A DNA stretch of 64,000 bases from CF-46 sp042408445. GTDB taxonomy: Bacteria; Chloroflexota; Limnocylindria; Limnocylindrales; CSP1-4. Numbering within the stretch: the stretch's first letter is position 1; each line of letters opens with the position of its first letter. A model generated the notes under the pieces. That model saw nothing but the letters and a program-made list of their open reading frames with translations. It made no database searches and had not been told where the DNA came from. The stretch spans positions 62,001 through 126,000 of the forward strand of contig JBHORC010000039.1 in NCBI GenBank assembly GCA_042408445.1. The letters run 5' to 3'. The position numbers were made by a program, and so were the translations under genes. This document shows positions 16,495-25,979 of the stretch, piece after piece.

Positions 16495-18852
16495 GTGCGG
16501 CGACCCAACCTCGTCCTGGCGATCTTCATCCTGTCCGGCGCGGCCGGCCTCGTGTACGAGGTCGTCTGGTCACGCCAGCTCGTCCTCGTCTTCGGGAACA
16601 CGACGCAGGCTGTCGCCACGATCCTGACCGGCTTCTTCGGCGGCATGGCCGTCGGCTCGTTCGTCGGCGGGCGGCTTGCCGATCGAGTGAAATCGTCGCT
16701 CCGGCTGTACGGCATCCTCGAGCTCGTCCTCGTGGTGGTCGTGATCCTCACCCCGGTCACGTTCCGCTTCCTCCACGAGATCTATCGGGCCGCGTTCCCG
16801 ACCCTCGAGAGCCAGCCGGGTGTCCTCGCGCTCCTGCGGTTCGGCCTGGCGATCCTCGCTCTCGCTCCGGCGACGGTCCTCATGGGCGCCACGCTCCCGA
16901 CCCTCACCCGACACCTCTCGGGCGACGAGCACCTCTCAGGCGCCTTCGCGCGCCTCTATGCCGCGAACACCTTCGGGGCGATCCTCGGGACGGTCGCGGC
17001 CGGCTTCTTCCTGATCGAGATCCTCGGCCTGACGAACACGCTGCTGGTCGGCGCCGCCTGCTCGGCGATCGCGGGCGTCGCCGCGTTGGCCATGGCCCGA
17101 TCGTGGCCGGCGCCGGACGCCGCTCCGACGGGTGGCGAGGCCGTCGCCGCCGCGGCCCTGGCATCCACCGATGGCGGAGCCAGACCGACGGACGACGGCC
17201 GAGGCGTGCCGCGTCCCCGCCTCGCCCTGACGGTCGCGTTCGTGTCCGGGCTGACCTCGCTCGGGTACCAGACGCTGTGGAACCGGCTCCTCTCGTCGGG
17301 GACCGGCAACAGCACGTACGTCTTCAGCTCGATCCTCGCGATCTTCCTGATCGGCCTCGTGCTCGGGGCGACCGCGTTCGCCGTGCTTCGACCGCGGCTC
17401 CGCCGTCCGGTGCTGTTCCTCGCCTTCACCCAGCTGGCAGTGGCGCTGATCAGCCTCGCCGGTCTCGTCTTCGTGATCGCCGTCCCGGCGAAGATCGATC
17501 CCTCCCGGGCGCTCGATGCCCTTCGGGCCATCTTCCAGCCCGCGCTCCTCGTGATCCTGCCGGCCACGTTCGTCATGGGCCTGAGCTTCCCGGCGTCGTC
17601 GAGCCTGCTCGCGGACGACCCGCGAAGGATCGCCACCTTCGCCGGTCGCCTCCTCGCGGCGAACACCGCGGGTGCGATCGTCGGCACGTTCGTGATCCCG
17701 TTCTTCCTGATCCCGGCCATCGGCTCGCCGTCCGCGGTCGCGGTGATCGCGCTGATCAACCTGGGGCTCGCGGTCACGCTCGCCGCGGCAACGCTCGACG
17801 CCTCGCGCGCGGCCCGCCTCACGGTGACGATCGGCTCGGTGGCCGTCGCCGTCGCGGTGCTTGCGTCGCTGCTCCGACCGGGCGCGTCAGCCTTCGTCGA
17901 CCCGTCCGTCGCCCGGATCGCGAAGAACGGCGGCGAGATGTTCGAATCCCGCGAGGACGAGATCGCGTCCGTCCAGGCCGGCCGCACCTCGGGAGCGCAG
18001 CTCTGGGTCACGGGCACGGCGATGACGCTTCTCACCGTCGACGCGAAGATGATGCCGATCCTGCCGCTGATGCTGCGACCCCAATCGACATCGGCAGCGA
18101 CGGTTGCATTCGGGATGGGTTCCGCGTTCCGTGCAGCGGTCATCGCCGGGCTGGAGACCGACGCCGTCGAGCTCGTCCCCTCCGTGCCGAAGATGTTCCA
18201 CTGGTTCTATCCGGACGCGGACGCGATCCTCGCCCGGCCGAACGCCCACGTGATCGTCACGGACGGACGCAACCACCTCGAGCTCACGCCGAAGCGCTAC
18301 GACATCATCGTCACGGATCCGCCGCCACCGATCGAGAGCTCCGGCGCCGCCGTCATCTCGTCGCTCGAGTACTACCAGGCGGGGGCGGCGCACCTGAATC
18401 CCGGCGGCGTGATGATGCAGTGGACGCCGTACGGCGGCTCCGTGGATGAGTTCCTCGACCACATCCGGACCTTTCGGGCCGTGTTTCCGAACGTGATCGT
18501 CGCCTTCGGTCCCGGCGGCTACGGGTTCTTCCTGATCGGCAGCCAGCAGCCCCTCGCGTTCACCGAAGCGAACATGCGCGACGTGCTCAGCCGACCGGGG
18601 ATCCTGCAGGACATCTCGTCGGCCTACGACTCCCCGGAGAAGACCGCCGACGGCTGGGTCCGCAAGATCCAGTCCCTCGTCTGGATCCAGGGGACCGAGG
18701 TCGATCGGGTGGTCGGATCGGGGCCGCTGATCACGGACGACCATCCGTTGCCCGAGTACTGGCTGCTTCGCCGCCTGTTCGGCGACCACTCGCCGCGTCT
18801 CTCGCCGTCGGAGCTTCTCAGGCTGGCTCCGCAGAGCGGGGCGCCGGGCTGA
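16495..18852 (+). CDS. Fused MFS-like transporter / spermidine synthase-like protein
   Basis: 785 residues. The N-terminal half is a membrane region (starting LVLAIFILSGAAGLVYEVVW) with two sets of helices split by a polar loop near residues 200-240. The second set begins FVSGLTSLGYQTLWNRLL. From about residue 520 a cytosolic Rossmann-type domain shows spermidine-synthase features: GMGSAFRAAVIAGLETDAVELVPS as the aminopropyl-donor site, VIVTDGRNHLELTPKRYDII, and VTDPPPPIES. This fused family is common in bacteria, but most members have no proven substrate, and aminopropyl transfer here is only inferred. It starts with GTG 16495; its last 35 bases overlap the convergent gene. Confidence 0.85.
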   Translation: MRRPNLVLAIFILSGAAGLVYEVVWSRQLVLVFGNTTQAVATILTGFFGGMAVGSFVGGRLADRVKSSLRLYGILELVLVVVVILTPVTFRFLHEIYRAAFPTLESQPGVLALLRFGLAILALAPATVLMGATLPTLTRHLSGDEHLSGAFARLYAANTFGAILGTVAAGFFLIEILGLTNTLLVGAACSAIAGVAALAMARSWPAPDAAPTGGEAVAAAALASTDGGARPTDDGRGVPRPRLALTVAFVSGLTSLGYQTLWNRLLSSGTGNSTYVFSSILAIFLIGLVLGATAFAVLRPRLRRPVLFLAFTQLAVALISLAGLVFVIAVPAKIDPSRALDALRAIFQPALLVILPATFVMGLSFPASSSLLADDPRRIATFAGRLLAANTAGAIVGTFVIPFFLIPAIGSPSAVAVIALINLGLAVTLAAATLDASRAARLTVTIGSVAVAVAVLASLLRPGASAFVDPSVARIAKNGGEMFESREDEIASVQAGRTSGAQLWVTGTAMTLLTVDAKMMPILPLMLRPQSTSAATVAFGMGSAFRAAVIAGLETDAVELVPSVPKMFHWFYPDADAILARPNAHVIVTDGRNHLELTPKRYDIIVTDPPPPIESSGAAVISSLEYYQAGAAHLNPGGVMMQWTPYGGSVDEFLDHIRTFRAVFPNVIVAFGPGGYGFFLIGSQQPLAFTEANMRDVLSRPGILQDISSAYDSPEKTADGWVRKIQSLVWIQGTEVDRVVGSGPLITDDHPLPEYWLLRRLFGDHSPRLSPSELLRLAPQSGAPG

Positions 18853-19822
18853 CCCCTTCGCTCGGAGTCCCGCGCGGCCGCCATTGCCGGACGCCGGGCG
18901 CAAGCGCGAGCCCACCGTCCGGATCGCGTTGGGCCCACGGACCGGCGAATGCAAGCGCGCCGAGCCAGATCGTCAGGAACGACCACTCGTACAGGGCGAA
19001 CGAGGCGATCCCGCAGGCGATCGGGAGCGTCCACGGCCGGTCCGTCCGGGCGCCCCAGACGATGAGCGCGATCGCCGCCGGGAACCGGATCCAGGCGGGG
19101 ATCGGCACGACCGGCACCGGGCTGGGCGTCGCGACATTCGCGGTGAGGAACCGGATCCAGTCCGCCCAGTCGCGCGGATTCAGCAGGACGGACACCCCGA
19201 CGATCGCGGCCGTGGTGCCGAGCGCGATCGCCAGGTTCCGCCATTCGCGACGAACGGCGAACCACAGGATCCCGATTCCCGGACCGATCTTCGTCAGGAT
19301 CGGGATCGCCCAGAGCGCGGGGTAGCGGAGTCCCAGCACGACCGCCGCGAGGAGCAGCGGCTGGACATTGCCGATCGTGAGGTGGTTGGCGGGCTCGGAG
19401 ATCGGCTTGAAGTTGTCGACGAACAGCCGCAGCCCGAAGCCGGCAAGGACGGCCGCCACGCCGACCCAGCGAACGACCGCGAACGAGACGGCAAGGACCA
19501 CGGTCCAGAGCACCAGCCACTGGCCCCAGCCGCCGATCGAGAGGACGCGGACGATCGTCGCGAACGGCGGCGGGTACACGTACCAGGCGTCCGGGCCGGT
19601 CCCGACGCCCCACACGGTCCCGTAGAGCTGATCGCTCTGCCCGGTCTGGAAGTAGTGGAGCGTGTCGACGGGCGCGAGGTGGTTGGCGTAGAACCCGGCC
19701 GCGAGCAGCACGCCGACGAGCCCCAGGACGAACACCGGCATCGCCCGCGCCCAATGCTCGCGCCGACCGCCGACACGCGCGGCGGCCGGGCGCGAACGGC
19801 GCGGGCGAACCGCGAGCCGCAC
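18818..19822 (-). CDS. GT87-like membrane glycosyltransferase
   Basis: About 334 residues from GTG 19822. The true start is unsure because the frame stays open upstream to 20047, where it would overlap the divergent gene. The core has the helix FVLGLVGVLLAAGFYANHLA, the loop DTLHYFQTGQSDQLYG, WYVYPPPFATIVRVLSI, and the lysine loop ILTKIGPGIGILWFAVRREW, very close to that of the protein at 9117-10178. A TACGGT box at 19884-19889 lies about 60 bases ahead of the chosen start. The 3' end overlaps the fusion gene by 35 bases. Confidence 0.8.
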   Translation of the reverse strand: MRLAVRPRRSRPAAARVGGRREHWARAMPVFVLGLVGVLLAAGFYANHLAPVDTLHYFQTGQSDQLYGTVWGVGTGPDAWYVYPPPFATIVRVLSIGGWGQWLVLWTVVLAVSFAVVRWVGVAAVLAGFGLRLFVDNFKPISEPANHLTIGNVQPLLLAAVVLGLRYPALWAIPILTKIGPGIGILWFAVRREWRNLAIALGTTAAIVGVSVLLNPRDWADWIRFLTANVATPSPVPVVPIPAWIRFPAAIALIVWGARTDRPWTLPIACGIASFALYEWSFLTIWLGALAFAGPWAQRDPDGGLALAPGVRQWRPRGTPSEGVSPAPRSAEPA

Positions 19823-19975
19823 GAACGGAAGACGCTGGACGACGCTCGTCGTGGAACCCTCCAGGGGACCGAAACCGGGCCGAACCGTAGCATCGGGACA
19901 ACGCCCGTCGATCCCCCAATCCGATGACCTGTCCCGTACCGTTGCCCGGACAATCAGTTCCGCCGGACCCGGTGC

Positions 19976-19981
19976 TACCCT
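19976..19981 (+). promoter_or_regulatory. -10 box (TACCCT) for a leaderless gene at 19988
   Basis: TACCCT with a six-base gap to the GTG at 19988, the same geometry as at 24106. No good -35 element is visible. Confidence 0.6.
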
Positions 19982-19987
19982 TCGGCC

Positions 19988-21271
19988 GTGACCACGCTCG
20001 CTCCCACGGAGCCTGCCTGTCCGGGCTCGACTGACGCCGACAGGCACACCCCGAACCGCTCATCGCCACCGCCGGCGGCCGGCGATCTCCGCGTCATCCG
20101 GACCTCCTTTTCCGACGTCCCGCGCGCGACGTGGGACCGCCTTGCCGCGGCAAATCCGTGGGCGACGCCGTTCAGTGGCTGGGCCTTCCAGCGGGCTTGG
20201 TGGGATGCGTATGGCGAGAGTGCCCACGACCAGACAACCGTCGTGTGCCGCGCGACCCCGAATGGCGCAGCGCCCGCGGACGACCCGATCGCCATCGTCC
20301 CGCTGATGCACCGCCACGAGGTGGAGCCCGGCGACGTCGACCAGGCGACGAAGATCCGGCATGGGGATGCGGCGCCGATGACGGCCGTCGCGGCCGGGGC
20401 GAAGGCGATCTTCTTCGGCGCCTCGTATCACGCGGACTACGCCACGATTCTCGGCGCGCCGGGTGACCTTGCGGCGGTGAGCGCCGCCCTCGCCGGCGAC
20501 CTTGCCGACGTCGTCCGCGACGCCTCGCGGCCGGGACCGATCCCGTGGGACGTCGTCGACCTTCGTCGGCTCCGTTGCGGCGACCCGTCGGCGGACGCGC
20601 TCGCGGCGGCGTTCGGCCGTCACGAGGCGGACGAGGGCTGGCGCCTGGACGTGGAGCGGGAGGACGTCTGCCCCGTCGTGACGTTCCCCGAGGGCGGGTC
20701 GTTCGACGACTACCTCTCGACCCTCGACAAGAAGGCCCGCCACGAGATCCGCCGCAAGATCCGCCGGGCCGAAGGGGCGGGCGACGTCCGCCTCGTCCCG
20801 TCGACGGACCCGCTCACGGATCTCGAGGTCTTCATCGACCTCCACCAGAAGCGCTGGGGCGCGGACGGCCTCTTCCCGCCGACGCCGGGTGGGGACGCCT
20901 CGCGCGTGTTCATCCGGCGGCTGTTCGAGGAATGCGGCGGGGACGGGCCAGTTCGGCTGAGCTTCCTGCACGTCGGCGACCGGCGGATCGCAGCCGGGAT
21001 CCACGTCGAGACCGCGGACACGTGGATGTTCTACAACGCCGGGATCGATCCGGACGCCCGCGACCTCTCGCCCGGCGTGCTCCTCGCCGCGAAGTACGTC
21101 GAGTCGGCGCTGGACGCCGGCGCGCGGCGGTTCGACTTCCTCCGTGGCAACGAGCCGTACAAGTACGAGTGGGGCGCCGTCGACGAGCCGATCCAGCGGC
21201 TGCTGGTCCGTCGCGACGGGGCGGATCGCGGCGACGCCGATCCGATGGACCACCGCGAGGGAGCCGGCTGA
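19988..21271 (+). CDS. GNAT acetyltransferase, CelD/BcsL-like (Acetyltransf_6)
   Basis: 427-residue cytosolic protein with a duplicated GNAT fold. The polar head of about 35 residues is followed by TSFSDVPRATWDRLAAANP and PFSGWAFQRAWWDAYG. The second half opens with the signature FDDYLSTLDKKARHEIRRK and then reads FIDLHQKRWGADGLFP and FDFLRGNEPYKYEWG, all typical of the CelD family linked to exopolysaccharide loci. The likely role is N- or O-acylation of a glycan precursor. The start GTG is fixed by the -10 box. The stop TGA shares its last base with the ATG of the glycosyltransferase that follows. Confidence 0.85.
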   Translation: MTTLAPTEPACPGSTDADRHTPNRSSPPPAAGDLRVIRTSFSDVPRATWDRLAAANPWATPFSGWAFQRAWWDAYGESAHDQTTVVCRATPNGAAPADDPIAIVPLMHRHEVEPGDVDQATKIRHGDAAPMTAVAAGAKAIFFGASYHADYATILGAPGDLAAVSAALAGDLADVVRDASRPGPIPWDVVDLRRLRCGDPSADALAAAFGRHEADEGWRLDVEREDVCPVVTFPEGGSFDDYLSTLDKKARHEIRRKIRRAEGAGDVRLVPSTDPLTDLEVFIDLHQKRWGADGLFPPTPGGDASRVFIRRLFEECGGDGPVRLSFLHVGDRRIAAGIHVETADTWMFYNAGIDPDARDLSPGVLLAAKYVESALDAGARRFDFLRGNEPYKYEWGAVDEPIQRLLVRRDGADRGDADPMDHREGAG

Positions 21272-22473
21272 TGGGCGGCGCGCCGGCCTGGGACCCGTGC
21301 CTCGTCCCGATCGAACACCTTGCCATGCCCGGCCCTCGCCGCGTCCGCGTGGTCGAGATCCTCGCGACCGGGAGCAACGGCGGCGCCCAGGAGCACCTGT
21401 TCTCCTTGATGACCCGCCTCGATCGGGCGTGGTACGACGCCTCCGTCGTCTCCCTCAGCCCGGGACCCGCCGTCCGGAAGCTCGAGCGGAACGGCATCGA
21501 CGTCACCGTCATCGAAGAGCCGGACGACGAGGCCGCCGTCCGGAGGCTGACCGCTTACCTGGAGCGCGTCAAGCCGGACGTGATCCATACCCACATGTAT
21601 CGGGCGGACATTGTCGGGACTCAGGCGGCGATGGCACTCGCCGCCGCAGGCCGGCGGCGGCCGTACGTCGTCTCGACCGTGCATTCGTCCCGTGTCCGGT
21701 CCGCGGCCGATCGCGAGTTCCTCCGCCAGCTGACCCCGCACATGGACCAGCTGATCGCGGTGAGCCAGTCGATCGAGCGCAAGATCGCCGACGAGCACCG
21801 CACCGGCGCTCCCGTCCGCCTGATCTACAACGGCGTCGACCTGGAGCGGTACGACCACCAGGAGCCCTGCTGCACCCTCCGCGACGAGTTCGGGATGGAG
21901 CCGGGCTCGCAGATCGTCGGCGTCGTCGCCCGGCTGGAGCCCGAGAAGGGCCATCAGACGCTCATCGAGGCGTGGCCGCATGTCCTGCGGGAGGTCCCGG
22001 ACGCGTACCTCCTGATCGTCGGCGAGGGGTCGCGCCGCGACTTCCTCGAAGAGTGGGCCGCGGCTCACAAGGTCGCGCATCGCGTGATCTTCACGGGGCG
22101 TCGGGACGATATCCCGGCCGTGACGGCTGCCCTCGATGTAGCCGTGCTGCCGTCGTGGCGGGAGGCGCAGGGCCTCTCGATCCTCGAGGCGATGGCGCTT
22201 TCGCGGCCGGTCGTGGCATCCGCCGTCGGCGGGATCCCGGAGATGATCGAGGACGGCGTGACCGGTCTCCTCGTGGAGCAGGACAACCCCGTCGCGCTCG
22301 CCGCCGCGATCGTCCGGCTGCTACAGGACCACGCGTTTGCCGACACGATCGCCCGAGCCGGCCACGACCTGGTCCACGAGCGCTTCTGCGTGGAGCTGAT
22401 GGTCAAGTCGATCGAGGAGATCTACGACGAGGGCGCCCGAGCCGTCCGGCTCGCGGAGTCCGCCGCGAGCTGA
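21271..22473 (+). CDS. GT4 family glycosyltransferase
   Basis: 400-residue GT-B fold retaining transferase. The N-terminal domain has EILATGSNGGAQEHLFSLM and VIHTHMYRADIVGTQAA. The C-terminal nucleotide-sugar domain has GVVARLEPEKGHQTLIEAW and the EX7E motif in EAQGLSILEAMALSRPVV, where the two glutamates contact the donor. The protein should add one sugar to a lipid-linked glycan on the cytosolic face. ATG 21271 overlaps the previous stop by one base. A second ATG at 21325 (MPGPRRVRVVEIL) is a plausible shorter start that would remove a non-conserved 18-residue head. Confidence 0.9.
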   Translation: MGGAPAWDPCLVPIEHLAMPGPRRVRVVEILATGSNGGAQEHLFSLMTRLDRAWYDASVVSLSPGPAVRKLERNGIDVTVIEEPDDEAAVRRLTAYLERVKPDVIHTHMYRADIVGTQAAMALAAAGRRRPYVVSTVHSSRVRSAADREFLRQLTPHMDQLIAVSQSIERKIADEHRTGAPVRLIYNGVDLERYDHQEPCCTLRDEFGMEPGSQIVGVVARLEPEKGHQTLIEAWPHVLREVPDAYLLIVGEGSRRDFLEEWAAAHKVAHRVIFTGRRDDIPAVTAALDVAVLPSWREAQGLSILEAMALSRPVVASAVGGIPEMIEDGVTGLLVEQDNPVALAAAIVRLLQDHAFADTIARAGHDLVHERFCVELMVKSIEEIYDEGARAVRLAESAAS

Positions 22474-22554
22474 GAGGGCCCCCTAGGGCGCGGCGACCCG
22501 GCCCGAGGTCCAACCGGGACCTTCGTCGCGGTGCGGAGCAGCAACAGCGCCCTC

Positions 22555-22560
22555 TAGCAT
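22555..22560 (+). promoter_or_regulatory. -10 box (TAGCAT) for a leaderless gene at 22567
   Basis: TAGCAT separated from GTG 22567 by six bases. The preceding 80 bases hold no gene. Confidence 0.6.
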
Positions 22561-22566
22561 CCCGAC

Positions 22567-24030
22567 GTGAGCTTCAGCCGGTTCTGGGCGTTCCTCGCCG
22601 TCGGCCTACCCGCCCTCGCCGCGGTCATCGCGCCGTTCCCATCGGTCGACCTTGCCTACCACCTGCCGGCCGGCGGGATCTTCCTCGACACCGGCGCGAT
22701 CCCTCGCGTCGACACGTTCACGTTCACCGCCGCCGGCCACCCGTGGCTCAACCAGCAGTGGCTCGCCGAGGTCGTTCTCGCGGCCGCGTTCCGGATCGGC
22801 GGCTGGACCGGGCTCGTCGTCCTACGTGCAGCCCTCGTCGCGGTTGCCTTCGGGCTGCTGTTCGACGTCTGCCGGGAGCGCGCCTCCTCCGTTCGAACCG
22901 CCGCCCTGCTGACGCTCGCTGCATTTGTCTGCGCCGCGATCACGCTGGGGCTGCGGCCGCAGCTGTTCGGGGTCACCCTGTTCGCGGCCGTCCTCTGGCT
23001 CCTGGCATCGCGGGACCGGCATCCCCGCGGCATCTGGCTGGTCATCCCGATCGTCGCGCTCTGGTCGAACCTCCACGGGAGCTTCGTCCTGGGGCCAGCC
23101 GTGGTCGCAATCGCCCTCCTCGAGGACGTCATCACTCGTCGCCGCGGACGAGCTGTCGAGTCCGCGATCGTCCTGGTTGCGAGCACCGCGGCGTCGCTGG
23201 TCAACCCGTTCAGCCTGGACGTGTGGACCTATGCCGTCCGGATCTCCACGAACAGCGTCATCACGAGCCGCATCACCGAGTGGCAACGGACCTCGATCCT
23301 CTCGGCCGAGGGGGCGATCTTCTACGCGTCCCTGATCGTCGCGGCCGTCGTGGTCGTCGGCGCTGCCCAGCGCTCGCGCGCGGCCTCCGCGGCGGCACCG
23401 GCGGCGCCGCGCGCCGGACTGGCCACCACGTTGATCTGGCTCGTCCCGTTCGCCGTCCTGGCGATCTGGGCCGTTCGGGGACTCGCCTGGTGGCCATTCG
23501 TCGCGGCGATGACGCTCGCGCCGTTCGCCCGGGGTCCGCAACGCGACCCGCGGGAGGCCCGCCGCCGGGAACCCGCCTTCGTGCGGCGAACGAATGGGAT
23601 TCTCGCCGGCGGCCTCGTCCTCGCCGGGATCGCTGGCCTGCCCGTCTGGCGCCCGCTCGACCGCGGCTTGCAGGCGCCCGTGCTCGTCGTCGGAACCGCG
23701 CCATCAGGGATCACGGCCGCGCTCCGTGACCTCGTCCGGCCAGGAGACCGCCTCCTCGCCCCGCAGCCATGGGGCTCCTGGTTCGAGTTCGCGATCCCGC
23801 AAGCACAGGTCGCGGTCGATTCCCGGATCGAGCTGTTCTCGAATGACACCTGGGACACGGTCGACCGGATCGAGACCGGCGGCGCCGGCTGGCAGGCGGA
23901 CCTCGCGCGGTGGGATGTCGCGATCGTCGTGGCCCCGCCGCGCGGCGACCTCGCAGAGCGGCTCGTCGCGGCCGGCTGGCGGCTGGCGCACCGCGACGAC
24001 GACGGGAGCGTCCTCGTTCGACCGGCCTAG
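22567..24030 (+). CDS. Polytopic membrane protein of unknown function, GT-C-like
   Basis: 487 residues. The first helix is followed by the acidic loop SVDLAYHLPAGGIFLDTG, then PRVDTFTFTAAGHPWLNQQW, a pattern seen in a widespread group of uncharacterised GT-C-like membrane proteins. About ten hydrophobic segments reach to residue 370. The last 110 residues form a soluble domain containing LAPQPWGSWFEFAIPQ and VAVDSRIELFSNDTWD. Its gene stands alone between the GT4 and dehydrogenase genes and is predicted to be leaderless. A glycan transfer or polymerisation role fits the locus but is not shown by any catalytic motif I can name. Confidence 0.75.
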   Translation: MSFSRFWAFLAVGLPALAAVIAPFPSVDLAYHLPAGGIFLDTGAIPRVDTFTFTAAGHPWLNQQWLAEVVLAAAFRIGGWTGLVVLRAALVAVAFGLLFDVCRERASSVRTAALLTLAAFVCAAITLGLRPQLFGVTLFAAVLWLLASRDRHPRGIWLVIPIVALWSNLHGSFVLGPAVVAIALLEDVITRRRGRAVESAIVLVASTAASLVNPFSLDVWTYAVRISTNSVITSRITEWQRTSILSAEGAIFYASLIVAAVVVVGAAQRSRAASAAAPAAPRAGLATTLIWLVPFAVLAIWAVRGLAWWPFVAAMTLAPFARGPQRDPREARRREPAFVRRTNGILAGGLVLAGIAGLPVWRPLDRGLQAPVLVVGTAPSGITAALRDLVRPGDRLLAPQPWGSWFEFAIPQAQVAVDSRIELFSNDTWDTVDRIETGGAGWQADLARWDVAIVVAPPRGDLAERLVAAGWRLAHRDDDGSVLVRPA

Positions 24031-24105
24031 AGGCGGCGCGGCTTGCACGAGTACCACGTACGGGTTGGGACGAATGGTGCGTGGTGATCGCGTGCACCGC
24101 GCTGC

Positions 24106-24111
24106 TACCCT
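24106..24111 (+). promoter_or_regulatory. -10 box (TACCCT) for a leaderless gene at 24118
   Basis: TACCCT followed by six bases and the GTG at 24118. The box and spacing are the same as at 19976. Confidence 0.6.
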
Positions 24112-24117
24112 GCCAGC

Positions 24118-25314
24118 GTGTCTGCAGACCTCGACGTCGTCGTCCTGGGGGGCGCCGGCCACGTCGGACTTCCGCTGAGCCTGACGTTCGCCGACGCCGG
24201 CCTCCGGACGGGCATCTACGACATCAGCCAGCCGACGCTCGACCGGATTGCCGCCGGCGAGATGCCGTTCCTCGAGAACGGCGCCGACGAGCTGTTGGCG
24301 AAAGTCCTGAAGACCGGCCGGCTCGAGCTGAGCGCGGACGGCTCGATCCTCGAGCGGACGAACCAGATCGTCGTCGTGATTGGCACGCCGGTCGACGAAT
24401 TCCTCGGGCCGTCGATGACGGTCTTCGAGCGGGCGGTCCAGCAGATCTCGCCACACCTCCGTCGCGGCGCGCTCGTCGTCCTCCGCAGCACCGTCTATCC
24501 CGGCACGACGGGGTACGTGACGCAGCGCCTCAACGCCATCGGCTGTGAGGTCGACGTCGCCTTCTGCCCGGAACGGATCGCCGAGGGTCACGCCCTCGAG
24601 GAGCTGACGACGTTGCCCCAGATCGTGGGCGCCGACCACGCGCCGGCAGCCGCCCGTGCGGCTGCCCTGTTCGAGCGTCTCGGCCTGCGGACGATCCGGA
24701 CCACATCGAAGGAAGCCGAGCTCGCCAAGCTCTTCACGAACACCTGGCGGTACATGAAGTTCGCCGTTGCGAACCAGTTCTTCATGATCGCGGACCAAGC
24801 CGGCGTGGACTACACGAACGTCCTGAACGCGATCCGGACGGACTATCCGCGGGCCCAGGACCTGCCGGGCCCGGGCTTTGCCGCCGGGCCGTGCCTGTTC
24901 AAGGACACGATGCAGCTCGCGGCCTTCACGAGCGACCACTTCCCGCTCGGTCAGGCTGCGATGCAGGTCAACGAGGGACTGCCGGCGTACATCGTCAGTG
25001 CGCTCGAGCGGCGGTACGGCGGCTTGAGCGGCAAGACGGTCGGGATCCTGGGGATGGCGTTCAAGGCCGAATCGGACGACACGCGGGCCTCGCTCAGCTA
25101 CAAGCTCCGCAAGCTCCTCGCCTGGTCCGGCGCGCGGGTCGTGTGCACGGATCCGTACGTCGCCGACGAGCGGTTGACGACGCTCGACTGCGTCCTCGAG
25201 GAGAGCGAGATCCTCGTGCTCGGCGTCCCGCACCGCGCCTATCGCGGCCTCAACGTCGGCGGCAAGGACGTGGTCGATGTCTGGGGAGCGCTCGGCAGCG
25301 GCATCTCCCTTTGA
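24118..25314 (+). CDS. Nucleotide-sugar 6-dehydrogenase (UDP-ManNAc/UDP-Glc dehydrogenase family)
   Basis: 398 residues, normal length. It oxidises C6 of a nucleotide sugar to a uronic acid in two NAD-dependent steps. The NAD-binding strand is VVVLGGAGHVGLPLSLTFAD (7-26). The catalytic cysteine is Cys259 in AAGPCLFKDT, where most relatives have GPCLPKD. Also present are AELAKLFTNTWRYMKFAVAN in the central helix and the C-terminal GMAFKAESDDTRASLSYKL. The sequence leans towards the WecC/TviB side of the family, but the substrate cannot be fixed by eye. It starts a run of overlapping genes, with the methyltransferase start overlapping its stop. Confidence 0.9.
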   Translation: MSADLDVVVLGGAGHVGLPLSLTFADAGLRTGIYDISQPTLDRIAAGEMPFLENGADELLAKVLKTGRLELSADGSILERTNQIVVVIGTPVDEFLGPSMTVFERAVQQISPHLRRGALVVLRSTVYPGTTGYVTQRLNAIGCEVDVAFCPERIAEGHALEELTTLPQIVGADHAPAAARAAALFERLGLRTIRTTSKEAELAKLFTNTWRYMKFAVANQFFMIADQAGVDYTNVLNAIRTDYPRAQDLPGPGFAAGPCLFKDTMQLAAFTSDHFPLGQAAMQVNEGLPAYIVSALERRYGGLSGKTVGILGMAFKAESDDTRASLSYKLRKLLAWSGARVVCTDPYVADERLTTLDCVLEESEILVLGVPHRAYRGLNVGGKDVVDVWGALGSGISL

Positions 25315-25979
25315 ACGGACACCTGCCGGAGATCTACGCCCGGCGGTTCAGCGACGCGGATTCGCCCCGAAAGGGGGCAGTCTGGCACGAGATCACCCGG
25401 TTCCTCGAGCGCTACATCGCCCCGGACGCGACGGTATTGGACCTCGCCTGTGACCGCGGCGCATTCATCAACGTGGTCCATGCCGGCGAGCGCATCGCGG
25501 TCGACGTCCGGGACGTCCGGCGACACCTCGAGCCCAACGTCCGGTTCGTCCAGAGCGACGGCCTGAGCCTCCTCGATGTCCTCCCGGAATCGTCGGTCGA
25601 CGTGCTGTTCATGAGCAACTACCTCGAGCACCTGCCGTCAGCCGACGCCGTGATCGAGCAGCTCAAGGTCGCGAGCTGTCTGGTTCGACCGGGCGGACGG
25701 GTGATCGTTCTCCAGCCGAACATCCGGCTCACCGGTGGGTCGTACTGGGATTTCCTCGACCACAAGACCGCTCTCACGGAGAAGAGCCTCGTCGAGGCGT
25801 CGGAAACGGCGGGGCTCGAGACCGAGCACCTCATCGTCCGATTCCTGCCGTTCACGACGAAGAGCCGGTTCCCCCAGAACCCGTGGCTCGTCCGCGCCTA
25901 CCTCGCGTTCCCACCGGCGTGGTGGCTGCTCGGGCGGCAGACGCTGCTGGTCGCCCGCCGGCCGCGGAGGCCGGGATGA
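25311..25979 (+). CDS. Class I SAM-dependent methyltransferase
   Basis: 222 residues from TTG 25311, which overlaps the dehydrogenase stop. The SAM-binding motif I is TVLDLACDRGAFINVV (about 40-55). It is followed by IAVDVRDVRRHLEPNVRFVQ and the motif VDVLFMSNYLEHLPSADAVI. A late hydrophobic stretch (YLAFPPAWWLLGRQTLLVA) may touch the membrane. Placed between sugar dehydrogenase and epimerase genes, it probably methylates a sugar or glycan end. The next gene starts inside its stop codon region as ATGA. Confidence 0.85.
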   Translation: MNGHLPEIYARRFSDADSPRKGAVWHEITRFLERYIAPDATVLDLACDRGAFINVVHAGERIAVDVRDVRRHLEPNVRFVQSDGLSLLDVLPESSVDVLFMSNYLEHLPSADAVIEQLKVASCLVRPGGRVIVLQPNIRLTGGSYWDFLDHKTALTEKSLVEASETAGLETEHLIVRFLPFTTKSRFPQNPWLVRAYLAFPPAWWLLGRQTLLVARRPRRPG

